From Actinopolyspora biskrensis (lineage in GTDB: Bacteria; Actinomycetota; Actinomycetes; Mycobacteriales; Pseudonocardiaceae), in assembly GCF_013408175.1 (NCBI RefSeq), contig NZ_JACBYW010000006.1, positions 372,001 through 436,000 on the forward strand: 64,000 nt of DNA. Reading direction: 5' to 3'. The notes beneath the pieces were generated by a model. That model saw nothing but the letters and a program-made list of their open reading frames with translations, did no database searches and was not told where the DNA came from. Positions 55,396-64,000 of this stretch are shown in pieces (within the stretch, counting starts at the first letter, position 1; the number at the start of each line of letters is the position of its first letter). The position numbers and the translations under genes were made by a program.

Positions 55396-56895
55396 ATGCT
55401 CGAGGGCGTCACTGCCCAGCCGCCTTCGGACGGCATGTCCTCCGACCCGGTGAGTGTGCTCGTGCTGGCCGCGGGCGAGGGCACTCGCATGAGATCCGCG
55501 ACCCCGAAAGTGCTACACCGGATCGCGGGCAGATCACTACTCGAACACTCCGTCCGCGCAGCCGCGGGTATCGCCCCCGACGAGCTGAGTGTGGTGATCG
55601 GGCACGGTAGGCAGGCCGTCGGGGAACATCTCGAACGGCTGGAATCCGAACTCGACCGGGGCATCACCCCCGTAGTGCAAGAAGAACAGCTCGGCACCGG
55701 ACACGCGGTGCGGTGTGCGACGGACCAGCGGGACGGCGCGGGGACCGTGGTGGTCACCTACGGGGACATCCCGCTGCTGGACGCGGACACGCTGGCGAGC
55801 CTGCTGCGCGAGCACAGACGCCGGCGCGACGCGGTGACCGTGCTCACCGCCGTGGTCGACGAGCCGCACGGCTACGGCAGAGTCCTGCGCGACCGCGACG
55901 GGGACGTCACCGCCATCGTGGAGCAGAAGGACGCCGATTCGGAGCAGGATGCCCTCCGGGAGATCAACTCGGGGGTCTACGCCTTCGACGCCCGGTTCCT
56001 GGACACCGCGCTGCGGCGGTTGTCCACCGACAACGCCCAGGGTGAGCTGTACCTCACGGATGTGGTGGAGATCGCCCGCGGCGAGGGGCGCGGGGTCGGT
56101 GCTCTGGTGTGCGCGGACAACTGGCTCGTGGAAGGCGTCAACGACCGCGTGCAGCTCGCCTCCGTGTCCGCGGAGTACAACCGCAGACTGCTGCTGCACT
56201 GGATGCGCGAAGGCGTCACGGTCACCGACCCCTCCAGTGTCTGGCTGGACAGCGACGTCGTGCTCGGCCGGGACGTGGTGCTCGAACCGAACGTGCAGCT
56301 GCGTGGCGGCACGAACATCGCCGATGAAGCGCACGTCGGCCCGGACACCACCCTGACCGACTGCTCGGTGGGCTGCGGGGCGCACGTGGTGCGTACCCAC
56401 GGGGAGAACGCCGAGGTGGGGCCCGCCGCCTCGGTCGGACCGTTCGCCTACCTTCGTTCCGGTACCCGATTGGGTGGCGACGGCAAGGTGGGCACCTTCG
56501 TCGAGGTGAAAAACGCCGAGATCGGAGAGGGAAGTAAGGTCCCGCACCTGAGCTACGTCGGTGACGCCACGATCGGAACGCACAGCAACATCGGGGCCGC
56601 CACGGTCTTCGTCAACTACGACGGCGTGGCCAAACACCACACGGTGATCGGTTCTCATTCACGTACCGGTGCCGACAACATGTTCGTGGCCCCCGTTCGG
56701 GTCGACGACGGTGCCTACACCGCGGCGGGATCGGTCATCACCGAAGACGTTCCTCCTGGTGCTATGGCGGTCGCCCGGGGGAGGCAACGCAATATCGAGG
56801 GCTGGGTCGCCAAACGGCGCCCGGGCACAGCCGCCGACGAGGCCGCCCAGCGTGCGCTGGCCGACCGTGACAACTCCACCGAAACCGACGAGTGA
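55396..56895 (+). CDS. glmU: Bifunctional GlmU (acetyltransferase/uridylyltransferase)
   Basis: A 499-residue enzyme making UDP-GlcNAc for peptidoglycan. The N-terminal uridylyltransferase domain has VLVLAAGEGTRMRSATPKVLH, TYGDIPLLD and EQKDADSEQ; the C-terminal left-handed beta helix acetyltransferase has FVNYDGVAKHHTVIGSHS. The ATG at 55396 follows GGAGA; an internal ATG at 55435 is the alternative. 34 bp before prs, so one operon. Confidence 0.96.
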   Translation: MLEGVTAQPPSDGMSSDPVSVLVLAAGEGTRMRSATPKVLHRIAGRSLLEHSVRAAAGIAPDELSVVIGHGRQAVGEHLERLESELDRGITPVVQEEQLGTGHAVRCATDQRDGAGTVVVTYGDIPLLDADTLASLLREHRRRRDAVTVLTAVVDEPHGYGRVLRDRDGDVTAIVEQKDADSEQDALREINSGVYAFDARFLDTALRRLSTDNAQGELYLTDVVEIARGEGRGVGALVCADNWLVEGVNDRVQLASVSAEYNRRLLLHWMREGVTVTDPSSVWLDSDVVLGRDVVLEPNVQLRGGTNIADEAHVGPDTTLTDCSVGCGAHVVRTHGENAEVGPAASVGPFAYLRSGTRLGGDGKVGTFVEVKNAEIGEGSKVPHLSYVGDATIGTHSNIGAATVFVNYDGVAKHHTVIGSHSRTGADNMFVAPVRVDDGAYTAAGSVITEDVPPGAMAVARGRQRNIEGWVAKRRPGTAADEAAQRALADRDNSTETDE

Positions 56896-56929
56896 CACCC
56901 GAGCTTTTCAGCGTCAACGGGAGGGGACG

Positions 56930-57916
56930 ATGACCGTGAGTGCCATGTCTGCGACGCCGAAGAAGAGCCTCAAACTCTTCTCCGGACGCAGCCACCCGGA
57001 ACTGGCCGAGGAGGTCGCCAAGCACCTGGACGTTACCGTCACTCCGCAGGCGGCGTACGAATTCGCCAACGGCGAGATCTTCGTCCGCTACGACGAGTCG
57101 GTGCGCGGCTGCGATGCCTTCGTCATCCAGTCGCACAGCGATCCGATCAACGAAGCGGTAATGGAACAGCTGGTCATGGTCGACGCGCTCAAGCGGGGCA
57201 GCGCCAAGCGCATCACCGTGGTCATGCCGTTCTACGCCTACGCCAGGCAGGACAAGAAGCACAAGGGCCGCGAGCCCATCTCGGCCCGGCTGATGGCCGA
57301 CCTGTTCAAGACCGCAGGAGCCGACCGCATCCTCACCGTGGATCTGCACACCGACCAGATCCAGGGCTTCTTCGACGGCCCGGTCGACCACCTGCTCGCC
57401 CAGACGGTGCTGTCCGACTACATCAGGGACGCCTACTCCGAGGAGGAGATCACCGTCGTCTCGCCGGACTCCGGCAGGGTCCGCGTCGCCGAGAAGTGGG
57501 CCGACAACCTGGGCGGTACTCCGCTCGCGTTCATCCACAAGACGCGCGACCCCACCAAGCCCAACGAGGTGGTCGCCAACCGCGTGGTCGGTGACGTCGA
57601 GGGCAGGCTCTGCGTGCTGGTCGACGACATGATCGACACCGGCGGCACCATCGTCAAGGCGACCGAGCAGCTGCTCGAGTCCGGGGCCAAGGACGTGATC
57701 ATCGCGGCCACCCACGGCGTGCTGTCCGGTCCGGCCGTGGAGCGGCTCTCCAACAGCGGGGCGAAGCAGGTGGTCATGACCAACACCCTGCCCATCCCCG
57801 AGGAAAAGCGTTTCGAGAAGCTCACCGTGCTCTCGATCGCACCGCTGATCGCCAAGGCGGTGCACCAGGTGTTCGAGGACGGCTCGGTGACCGGGCTGTT
57901 CAACGGCCAGGCATAA
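56930..57916 (+). CDS. prs: Ribose-phosphate pyrophosphokinase (PRPP synthetase)
   Basis: A 328-residue enzyme making PRPP from ribose-5-phosphate and ATP. FSGRSHPELAEEVAKHL, ATP loop PFYAYARQDKKHKGREPISA, metal-binding DLHTDQIQGFF and the PRPP loop VDDMIDTGGTI are all intact. ATG 56930 with GGGAGG upstream. Confidence 0.97.
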   Translation: MTVSAMSATPKKSLKLFSGRSHPELAEEVAKHLDVTVTPQAAYEFANGEIFVRYDESVRGCDAFVIQSHSDPINEAVMEQLVMVDALKRGSAKRITVVMPFYAYARQDKKHKGREPISARLMADLFKTAGADRILTVDLHTDQIQGFFDGPVDHLLAQTVLSDYIRDAYSEEEITVVSPDSGRVRVAEKWADNLGGTPLAFIHKTRDPTKPNEVVANRVVGDVEGRLCVLVDDMIDTGGTIVKATEQLLESGAKDVIIAATHGVLSGPAVERLSNSGAKQVVMTNTLPIPEEKRFEKLTVLSIAPLIAKAVHQVFEDGSVTGLFNGQA

Positions 57917-58166
57917 CGCCTCCGGTTCCGGGCGGCGGGTTCCCGGCCTCCCCGGGGCTCCGCCGCCCGGACTCCCGTTGGAAACTTCCGGCGAAGGACT
58001 TCCCCGACGGTTCGAGCCGGGAAGCCTCCCCAGCGCCCGCGCGGCTCGGGCCGCTCACCACTACCCGAGCACCCGACACCGCTCTCCGCGGGGCCGAACC
58101 GCTGAAATTCCCGGAGAGGAGCTCCCGGCGAAAGGCTCCCCACCAACGAGAGTGCTCTGAGCCTGC

Positions 58167-58287
58167 GCAGTCGGCGCCGACGCGGGTTCTCAGTCACGGG
58201 TCTCGCGAGGACAGCCTCGACGTTGTGTAGGCCGCGCTACCCGATGTCGAGGCTCCCGCAGCGAGACCCCGACTGAGGTTCCGCCAA
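58167..58287 (+). repeat. Palindromic intergenic repeat, single unit (copy 4)
   Basis: Forward unit: GCAGTCGGCGCCGACGCGGG, TCTCGCGAGGACAGC, CTCGACGTTGTGTAGGCCGC and the matching CGATGTCGAG, ending GACTGAGGTTCCGCCA. Relative to other copies the CCCCGAC/GTCGGGG pair has become CCTCGAC/GTCGAGG on both sides, keeping the stem. Lies between convergent prs and Nramp genes. Confidence 0.75.
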
Positions 58288-58319
58288 GTGACCCACCAGG
58301 CCACCGGCACCGCCGACCC

Positions 58320-59606
58320 TCACCCCCCGAAGTAGCCGAACAGCTTGTGCACGGCCAGCACCGCGAACAGCACCAGGCACAGGGTCAGCACGGTGTTGGA
58401 CGCCCAGCGCGAGCGGTGGGCGGCGGGCATTCGGCGCGAGTTCAGCAGGAACAGCAGGGTGCCGGCCAGGAAGGGCATGAACAGCGCGCCCAGCACCCCG
58501 TAGACGATGGTCAGCTGGAACGGCTTGTCGAGGAACAGCAACGCCATGGGCGGAACCGTCAACCACACCACGTAGCCGCGGTAGGCGGTGCTGCGCGGAA
58601 GGGCCACCCGCTCGTGTTCCCGCAACGAATCGAGACTCTCCCCGCGCGGTAGCCGCCAGGTCCGCCACCAGTCCGCGAAGAGCAGGCTGACACCGTTCCA
58701 CACGCCGAGCAGCGAAGTGAACGTCACTGCCAGGAAGCCGACCAGGAAGGGCAGCCGCGCCCACTGGCCGTACTCGGCGGCCAACCGTCCGCCCAGTTCC
58801 AGCAACCCCTGGTCGCCATCGGTGATCCCCTGCCCGAGCAGCAGTTCCGAGCCGACGATCAGCATGGCCACCACGAATATGCCGGTCGTGATGTAACCGA
58901 CCGCGTTGTCGGTGCGCATGAAGGGGATCCAGCGCGGTGCGCGCCACCCCTTCGCCATGGTCCAGTACCCGTAGGCCGCCATGGTGATCGTGCCACCGAC
59001 GCCCCCCATCAGGCCGAGCACGTAGGCCAGGGAACCGTCGGGCAGTCGCGGCGCCACCGCGCCGCCGAGCGCGGCCAGGTCGGGCCCGACCAGCACCGCC
59101 GTCCCCACCACCGCGACGAACATCACCCCGACCAGCACGGTCATCAGACGTTCGAGCAGGCGGTACCGCCCGTACCAGACCAGGGCCAGGCCGAGCACTC
59201 CGCAGATCATCCCCCAGTAGCGCACGGACAGCCAGGGGAACAGGGCGTTCAGCGGCAGCCCGGTGGCGGACATGGCCGTGGCTCCGTAGACGAAGCCCCA
59301 GATCACTATGTACACGCCGAAGAAAGTGGTGGCCCAGCTCCCCAGGGATCGCCAGCCGGCCAGGATGGTGCGCTGCGAGCCCAGATGCCACCGCCCCACG
59401 GCCTCACCGAGCCCCAGCTTGAACACGGTGCCGAGCACGACCGCCCAGAAGAGGGTGTATCCGAAGCGGGAACCGGCCACCAGGGTGGCGACCAGGTCCC
59501 CCGCGCCGACTCCGGTGGCCGCGGCCATGACCCCGGGGCCGACGCGACGTAACCGGCCGGCCCATCCGGTGTTCTCCGAACCGTCCACGGTGGTCTCGGC
59601 ACTCAT
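58320..59606 (-). CDS. Nramp-family divalent metal transporter
   Basis: A 428-residue membrane protein with about 11 TM segments. The N-terminal GPGVMAAATGVGAGDLVATL corresponds to the DPGN-containing TM1 of Nramp, here with G-A-G-D in place of D-P-G-N; TM6 region GLMGGVGGTITMAAYGYW replaces the canonical MPH motif. These substitutions suggest a divergent subgroup whose substrate may not be Mn/Fe. ATG 59606 chosen; the frame continues up to 59669. No good ribosome site: possibly leaderless. Confidence 0.8.
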   Translation of the reverse strand: MSAETTVDGSENTGWAGRLRRVGPGVMAAATGVGAGDLVATLVAGSRFGYTLFWAVVLGTVFKLGLGEAVGRWHLGSQRTILAGWRSLGSWATTFFGVYIVIWGFVYGATAMSATGLPLNALFPWLSVRYWGMICGVLGLALVWYGRYRLLERLMTVLVGVMFVAVVGTAVLVGPDLAALGGAVAPRLPDGSLAYVLGLMGGVGGTITMAAYGYWTMAKGWRAPRWIPFMRTDNAVGYITTGIFVVAMLIVGSELLLGQGITDGDQGLLELGGRLAAEYGQWARLPFLVGFLAVTFTSLLGVWNGVSLLFADWWRTWRLPRGESLDSLREHERVALPRSTAYRGYVVWLTVPPMALLFLDKPFQLTIVYGVLGALFMPFLAGTLLFLLNSRRMPAAHRSRWASNTVLTLCLVLFAVLAVHKLFGYFGG

Positions 59607-59999
59607 GCGGATCAAAGTAATACCCGCAGGGCGGACACGGAAGGTATTGACAACACCGCGAGTCGCCACGGGAACCGCGCGGTCCCGCCCCGCCGACGGT
59701 TTCGCGCGAAACGTTCCGCTCCGCGCCGGGGCGCCGCCAGCACGCCGTGCCGCACCGGCCGCTTAACCAGCCCGAACGGGCGACGCATACAATGGCATGG
59801 TTGCCTCGGCGAGGTCGGGTGAAATCCCGGCGTTATCGGCGTGGCGGCTGGCGATCGCCGGCGGTCCGGCCGGCGCATCGACCCCGGGTTCGGACTCCGG
59901 TGAGCGCTCGGCGCCCCGTTCCACCACACCAGTCGCGCGTCGCGCCGCCGCAGGTCAGCGACTGATGCACGTCAGCCCGACGCCAAGGAGTACATCACC
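59607..59999. other. Intergenic between divergent Nramp and rplY
   Basis: About 390 bp with promoters for both genes and the parS-like palindrome (59699-59712). No frame with motifs. Confidence 0.5.
59699..59712. promoter_or_regulatory. parS-like palindrome GTTTCGCGCGAAAC (copy 2)
   Basis: Same 14-bp palindrome as at 18462; the surrounding 26 bp (59692-59717) match 18455-18480 except for one base. Lies in the divergent Nramp/rplY region. Confidence 0.4.
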
Positions 60000-60629
60000 G
60001 TGTCCGAAGTACGTCTCGCAGTGGAAAAGCGCACCGAGTTCGGCAAGGGAGCCGCTCGCAGGACTCGTCGTGCGGGCAAGGTCCCCGCGGTGCTCTACGG
60101 CCACGGTTCCGAGCCGAAGCACCTCTCCCTGCCCACCGTCGAGTTCGCCAGGATCCTCCGCGAGAACGGCCGCAACGCCGTGCTGACCCTCGAGGTCGAG
60201 GGCGACAAGAACGAGACGGCGCTGTGCAAGTCGATCACCAGCCACCCGACCAAGAACTACCTCGAGCACGTGGACCTGCTGCTGGTCAGCCGCGGCGAGA
60301 AGGTCACGGTCAACGTGCCCGTCGTGGTCACCGGTGAGGCGGCCCCCGGGACCCTGGTCACCCAGGACACCAACGAGGTCCAGGTCGAGGCCGACGCCAT
60401 GAACATCCCGGAGCAGATCGAGGTCTCGATCCAGGGCGCCGAGGCGGGCACCCAGATCCACGCCCCGGACCTGACCATGCCCCGCGGCTCGACCCTGCAG
60501 AGCAGCGAGGACGTCCTGGTCGTCCTCGTGGCCGATGCCCCGAGCGAGGCCGACATGGAGTCCGAGATCGACACCAGTGGTGCCGGTATGGTCGAGGAGG
60601 CCTCCGAGTCCCAGACCGCGAACGAGTAA
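60000..60629 (+). CDS. rplY: 50S ribosomal protein L25/general stress protein Ctc
   Basis: A 209-residue two-domain L25 (TL5/Ctc form): N-terminal 5S rRNA-binding domain (LAVEKRTEFGKGAARRTRRAG, VPAVLYGHG) and C-terminal beta domain (VPVVVTGEAAPGTLVTQ). Acidic C-terminal tail. GTG start with AAGGAG about 9 bases upstream. 87 bp before pth. Confidence 0.95.
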   Translation: MSEVRLAVEKRTEFGKGAARRTRRAGKVPAVLYGHGSEPKHLSLPTVEFARILRENGRNAVLTLEVEGDKNETALCKSITSHPTKNYLEHVDLLLVSRGEKVTVNVPVVVTGEAAPGTLVTQDTNEVQVEADAMNIPEQIEVSIQGAEAGTQIHAPDLTMPRGSTLQSSEDVLVVLVADAPSEADMESEIDTSGAGMVEEASESQTANE

Positions 60630-60716
60630 TCGCGGCGGTTCTCACCACCACGGGTGTGGCCGCGCGGGTGGGCTCGCGCGGCCACGCTCTCGGGTAAGTA
60701 CGAATCCGAGGTTCTC

Positions 60717-61307
60717 GTGACTACACCGGGCAGTGAAGACGCCGACCGGCTCGCCCTGATCGTCGGGCTGGGCAATCCGGGGCCGCGCTACGCGGGCAAC
60801 CGGCACAACGTGGGTTTCCTGGTGGCCGACGAGCTGGCCGAACGCATCGGCGGCAAGTTCAAGCGACACAAGTCCGGGGCCGACGTCGCCGAGGGCAGGC
60901 TCGACGGCACTCGCGCGGCGCTGGCGAAGTCCCGTTCGCTGATGAACCTGTCCGGTGGTCCCGTCGCCGGAGCCGCCCGGTTCTACAAGGTCCGGCCCGA
61001 GTCGGTGATCGTGATCCACGACGAGCTGGACCTGGCCTACGGCACCGTGCGGCTCAAACGCGGCGGCGGCGAGAACGGCCACAACGGCCTGCGGTCGATC
61101 AGCAAGTCCCTCGGCACCCGCGACTACCTGCGCGTGCGGTTCGGTGTGGACCGCCCGCCGGGGCGGATGGATCCGGCCGACTACGTGCTGCGCGACTTCT
61201 CCCGCACCGAGCGCTCCGAACTGGGGTTCTTCGTCGACCGCTGCGCGGACGCGGTGGCCGCGCTGGCGACGAAGGGCCTGGAGGCGGCGCAGAACGAGTT
61301 CCACTGA
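60717..61307 (+). CDS. pth: Peptidyl-tRNA hydrolase
   Basis: A 196-residue enzyme freeing tRNA from dropped-off peptidyl-tRNA. LIVGLGNPGPRYAGNRHNVGF contains the catalytic His; LMNLSGGPV, HDELDLAYGTVRLKRGGG and NGHNGLRSI are canonical. GTG 60717 with GAGG five bases upstream. Follows rplY as usual. Confidence 0.97.
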   Translation: MTTPGSEDADRLALIVGLGNPGPRYAGNRHNVGFLVADELAERIGGKFKRHKSGADVAEGRLDGTRAALAKSRSLMNLSGGPVAGAARFYKVRPESVIVIHDELDLAYGTVRLKRGGGENGHNGLRSISKSLGTRDYLRVRFGVDRPPGRMDPADYVLRDFSRTERSELGFFVDRCADAVAALATKGLEAAQNEFH

Positions 61308-61530
61308 GCGCTTCCCCCGCTGCCCGGACCGCCACGACGGGGACCGCGGCGCGATGCACCGCGTCGGCACGGGTCGAACGGTGCGATTTCGGTTCCGACA
61401 CGTAGCCGCCGGTGGCCGGAACGGGTGATGGTGGTTCTCGATAGTGGACCGCTGCTTGTGGGAGCACAGCGTCCTCGCCAAGGTTTCGGTTGTCCCAAGC
61501 AACGCTCGGACCCGAACGTGAGGAGAAATC

Positions 61531-62214
61531 GTGTTGCGGAATCGTCGTATGTTCCGCCGCGCTGTCGCCGGAGCAGCCGGTGTGGTCGCCCTGATCGTCA
61601 CACCGGCGATGCCCGCGGCACTGGCCACTGCTCCGGCGGCCCCGCAGGCAGGGGAATCGAGCTCGACGAAGGGCATCGAGGAACTGGCCTTCACTTCGTC
61701 CGGCATGGATTTCGATCTGGGCAACCAGAACTTCGTGATTCCGCTGACAGGATCGGTGGTCATGGAGGGCACTCCCCCAGTAGTGCCCGGGACGACCACT
61801 TCCATCGAGGTCAGAAACCTGACGGCGCACTCGACTTCCTCGGCACACCATTCATCTCCCCGGCAGGACCTCGGAGAGGTTAGCGTCGAACAGAGCTCCA
61901 CCCCGAAGAGTTCGCTGACCATGACCCAGAAGTTCCCGCCGAGGTTCGAGCAGACGATGTCCCTCGACTTGAGGATCTCGATCGAGAACCCGCCCGAAGG
62001 TCTGCGGGAACAGGTGGGTCCTCGTGGAGCACAGCAAGGCCCTCTTGTCCTGACCACGAAGAACCCGGCCAAACTGGTCGGTCGGCTCGACCAGTTCCCT
62101 CCGCGGGGCGCGCAGTATCAGCTGGAGGACGACTCGGTCGAGTTGGTCACCGAGAACGACCAACGCACGCTGGGTCGCGTTCTCGGCGTTCCCGTGGAAA
62201 TCGACGTCCTCTGA
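61531..62214 (+). CDS. Secreted protein of unknown function
   Basis: A 227-residue exported protein. The GTG at 61531 has AGGAG five bases upstream. A signal peptide (RRAVAGAAGVVALIVTPAMPAALA) ends near residue 32, without a lipobox Cys. The mature part is Ser/Thr-rich, without Cys or TM, with strands such as LTMTQKFPPRFEQTMSL and LVLTTKNPAKLVG. I do not recognise a family. Ends in a strong terminator, so it is monocistronic. Confidence 0.8.
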   Translation: MLRNRRMFRRAVAGAAGVVALIVTPAMPAALATAPAAPQAGESSSTKGIEELAFTSSGMDFDLGNQNFVIPLTGSVVMEGTPPVVPGTTTSIEVRNLTAHSTSSAHHSSPRQDLGEVSVEQSSTPKSSLTMTQKFPPRFEQTMSLDLRISIENPPEGLREQVGPRGAQQGPLVLTTKNPAKLVGRLDQFPPRGAQYQLEDDSVELVTENDQRTLGRVLGVPVEIDVL

Positions 62215-62231
62215 ATCCCGAATCGTCGTGA

Positions 62232-62272
62232 GTCGGCCCGATCTCCTCGGGCGCCGAGGAGATCGGGCCGAC
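62232..62272. terminator. 19-bp perfect terminator hairpin
   Basis: Left arm 62232-62250 begins GTCGGCCCGATC, right arm 62254-62272 ends GATCGGGCCGAC; 19 bp pair perfectly around GCG. It starts 18 bp beyond the secreted-protein stop. No T-run. Confidence 0.75.
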
Positions 62273-62486
62273 GTGCGCGTGCGGGCTTCCGCCGGCACAG
62301 CGCCTCCGCACGGGCCGGAACCGGACGCGGTTCGGCGGTGCTCCACATGCGCTCGTGGTTTCGGGCGAGGCACTGGGCCGCTGCTCCCAGCACGATCAGC
62401 CGGTTCACGTGAACGCTCGTGATCCCCGGCCGGGGGGTTGTCCGGGTTCGTCCTTCGGCGCAGGCGGCGCCGAGACCACCACCCCG

Positions 62487-62601
62487 GCAGTGGGCGCCGC
62501 CGGGGGGCTCGGCCGCGGGTCTCGTGAGAACGGCAGGCACGTGGCGGCGCCTGCTCGACGTGCCGGTTCCCGCAGCGAGCCCCCCGCCCGAGGTTCCCCC
62601 G
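62487..62601 (+). repeat. Divergent palindromic intergenic repeat (copy 5)
   Basis: Recognisable by GGCAGTGGGCGCCGCCGGGG, CGGGTCTCGTGAGAACGGC, the CCGCAGCGAGCCCC tail and the ending GAGGTTCCCCC. The central stem is diverged. A preceding CTTCGGCGC/GCGCCGAG hairpin (62453-62473) recalls the central hairpin of the paired copies. Lies between convergent genes. Confidence 0.55.
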
Positions 62602-62625
62602 CGCGAATCCGGCGGGACATCGGTG

Positions 62626-64000
62626 TCAGGTCAGCTGCTCGGCGACCTCCATCCACCTGTTCTCGATCTCGTCCTTCTCACCGCGCAGCTGTTGCAGCTG
62701 GGAGTTCAGCTTCTGCAGCCGTTCCGGATCGTTCGCGGCCTCGGCCAGTTCGGTGTGCAGGTTCTGCTCCCGTTCGGAGAGCTTGTCCAGTTGACGTTCC
62801 AAACGCGACATCTCCTTGCGCGCGGCCCGTTCCTCCGAACCGGACTGGCCGGAACCCTTACCGGGTTTGCTCTCCTGCTGCGCCTGCTTTCCGAGGTTCT
62901 GGTCGCCGGACTCCAGCAGCGACTGCCGGTGCCGCAGGTACTCGTCGATGCCACCCGGCAGGTGGGTGATACCGCCGTCCCCGAACAGCGCGACCACGTG
63001 GTCGCAGACGCGCTCGATCAGGTAGCGATCGTGCGAGACGACGACCAGGGTTCCCGGCCAGCCGTCCAGCAGGTCCTCCAGCTGCTGCAGGGTGTCGATG
63101 TCGAGGTCGTTGGTCGGCTCGTCGAGCACCAGCACGTTGGGCTCGTCCATCAGCAACCTGGCCAGCTGGAGCCTGCGCCGCTCCCCACCGGAAAGGTCGC
63201 CGACCCTCGTCCACTGCCTGCCCTTGCCGAAACCGAACCGCTCGCCCAGCTGCGAGGCGCTCAACTCGTACTTGCCGAGTTGCACGTGGGAGGCGACGTC
63301 CTCGATCGCCTCGAGAACGCGCCACTGGCCGGGCAGGTCGTGCAGCTCCTGGGTCAGGTGGGCCAGCCGGACGGTTTTGCCCTCGATCCGCTTGCCGGAG
63401 TCCGGCTCCCGCTCCCCTGCCAGCAGGCGCAGCAGGGTCGTCTTGCCCGAACCGTTCACTCCGACCACGCCGACGCGGTCCCCCGGCCCGAGCCGCCAGG
63501 TCACGTCGCCCAGCAGCTTGCGATCGTCCACCGCGAGGTCGACGTCCTCCAGCTCGACGACGGTCTTGCCCAGCCTTCGCTTGGCGAAGGAGACCAGTTC
63601 CACGGTGTCCCTCGGCTCCGGGACGTCGGAGATCAGGGACTCGGCTGCCTCCACCCGGAACTTCGGTTTGGAGGTGCGGGCCTTCGCACCGCGCTGCAGC
63701 CAGGCCAGCTCCTTGCGGGCCAGGTTGCGGCGCTTCTCCTCGGCCTGCTGCGCGAGCCTGGCCCGCTCCGCCCGGGCGTAGACCCAGTCGGCGTAGCCGC
63801 CCTCGTACTGCTCCACCTTGCCGTCGACGACTTCCCAGGTGCGGTTGCATACCGCGTCGAGGAACCAGCGATCGTGGGTGACGATCACCAGCGCGCAGCG
63901 GCGCGCCAGCAGGTGGTCGGCCAGCCAGCGAACCCCTTCGATGTCCAGGTGGTTGGTCGGCTCGTCCAGCACGAGAACGTCGAGTTCACGCACCAGCGCC
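62626..64000 (-). CDS. ABC-F family ATPase (Uup-like), N-terminus outside window
   Basis: The visible C-terminal about 458 residues show the end of ABC domain 1 (Walker B LDVLVLDEPTNHLDIEGVRW), the linker (Y-loop/arm region with WVYARAERARLAQQAEEKRR) and complete ABC domain 2: Walker A GVNGSGKTTLL, signature LSGGERRRLQLARLL, Walker B VLVLDEPTNDLD, followed by a C-terminal coiled coil (RKEMSRLERQLDKLSEREQN) like that of Uup. ABC-F proteins bind ribosomes or DNA and lack TM domains. The start lies beyond 64000. Confidence 0.93.
   Translation of the reverse strand, partial: ALVRELDVLVLDEPTNHLDIEGVRWLADHLLARRCALVIVTHDRWFLDAVCNRTWEVVDGKVEQYEGGYADWVYARAERARLAQQAEEKRRNLARKELAWLQRGAKARTSKPKFRVEAAESLISDVPEPRDTVELVSFAKRRLGKTVVELEDVDLAVDDRKLLGDVTWRLGPGDRVGVVGVNGSGKTTLLRLLAGEREPDSGKRIEGKTVRLAHLTQELHDLPGQWRVLEAIEDVASHVQLGKYELSASQLGERFGFGKGRQWTRVGDLSGGERRRLQLARLLMDEPNVLVLDEPTNDLDIDTLQQLEDLLDGWPGTLVVVSHDRYLIERVCDHVVALFGDGGITHLPGGIDEYLRHRQSLLESGDQNLGKQAQQESKPGKGSGQSGSEERAARKEMSRLERQLDKLSEREQNLHTELAEAANDPERLQKLNSQLQQLRGEKDEIENRWMEVAEQLT

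Overview
The window is high-GC, densely coded actinobacterial DNA. The gene order eno-ftsB-DUF501-ppx, mfd-(SurA-like lipoprotein)-mazG-(lytic transglycosylase)-eno, and tRNA-Gln-glmU-prs-rplY-pth matches the conserved block known from mycobacteria (Rv1014c-Rv1026). PE/PPE-like genes, DUF397/DUF5753 regulators, a StrR-type regulator and XRE-TPR proteins suggest a member of the Pseudonocardiales (Saccharopolyspora/Actinopolyspora-like). That placement is inference from gene content; no 16S is present.

Layout. 1-5.6 kb is accessory: the end of a minus-strand acyl carrier protein / short-chain dehydrogenase / acyl-adenylate ligase operon (cut by the window edge), a StrR-like ParB-domain regulator, a near-perfect StrR-type operator (GTTC-N5-N11-N5-GAAC), a decayed serine recombinase, and an unusual short-variable-loop tRNA with a UAA anticodon. 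Three of these genes carry the rare TTA codon that such a tRNA would read. 5.9-17 kb holds NDH-2, a membrane protein, UdgB, an S10-type carboxypeptidase and an oppABCDF-type peptide ABC transporter. 17-29 kb is the housekeeping cell-division/envelope block (ppx, three lytic transglycosylases, AidB-like flavoprotein, DUF501, ftsB, eno, mazG, SurA-like lipoprotein). 29-34 kb is a type VII secretion cargo cluster (EspG-, PPE-, DUF3558- and PE-like) followed by an XRE/DUF397 pair. 34-39 kb is a glycerolipid cluster with the same content as Rv2249c-Rv2252 (DAG kinase-like, AGPS-like flavoprotein, TetR, GlpD).

39.1-45.6 kb is a second accessory island between glpD and mfd. It starts with a MazEF-type module lying between two 141-bp direct copies of the glpD 3' end. 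It continues with the most interesting locus of the window: a tightly overlapping operon of XRE-TPR protein, TIR protein, degenerate-P-loop NTPase and two-TM protein. Gly/His/Asn-rich tails on the TIR C-terminus and the NTPase N-terminus look like bacterial amyloid-signalling motifs. I infer an uncharacterised TIR-based immune/abortive-infection system. 45.6-64 kb returns to housekeeping: mfd, DUF4326, a hotdog thioesterase, TetR, a delta-9-type desaturase, tRNA-Gln, a GGDEF protein, glmU, prs, Nramp, rplY, pth, a secreted protein and an ABC-F ATPase cut by the right edge.

A dispersed palindromic intergenic repeat (units of about 115-120 bp, single or in inverted pairs) sits mostly between convergent genes. 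Two copies of a 14-bp palindrome resembling parS, inside a shared 26-bp sequence, lie 41 kb apart.
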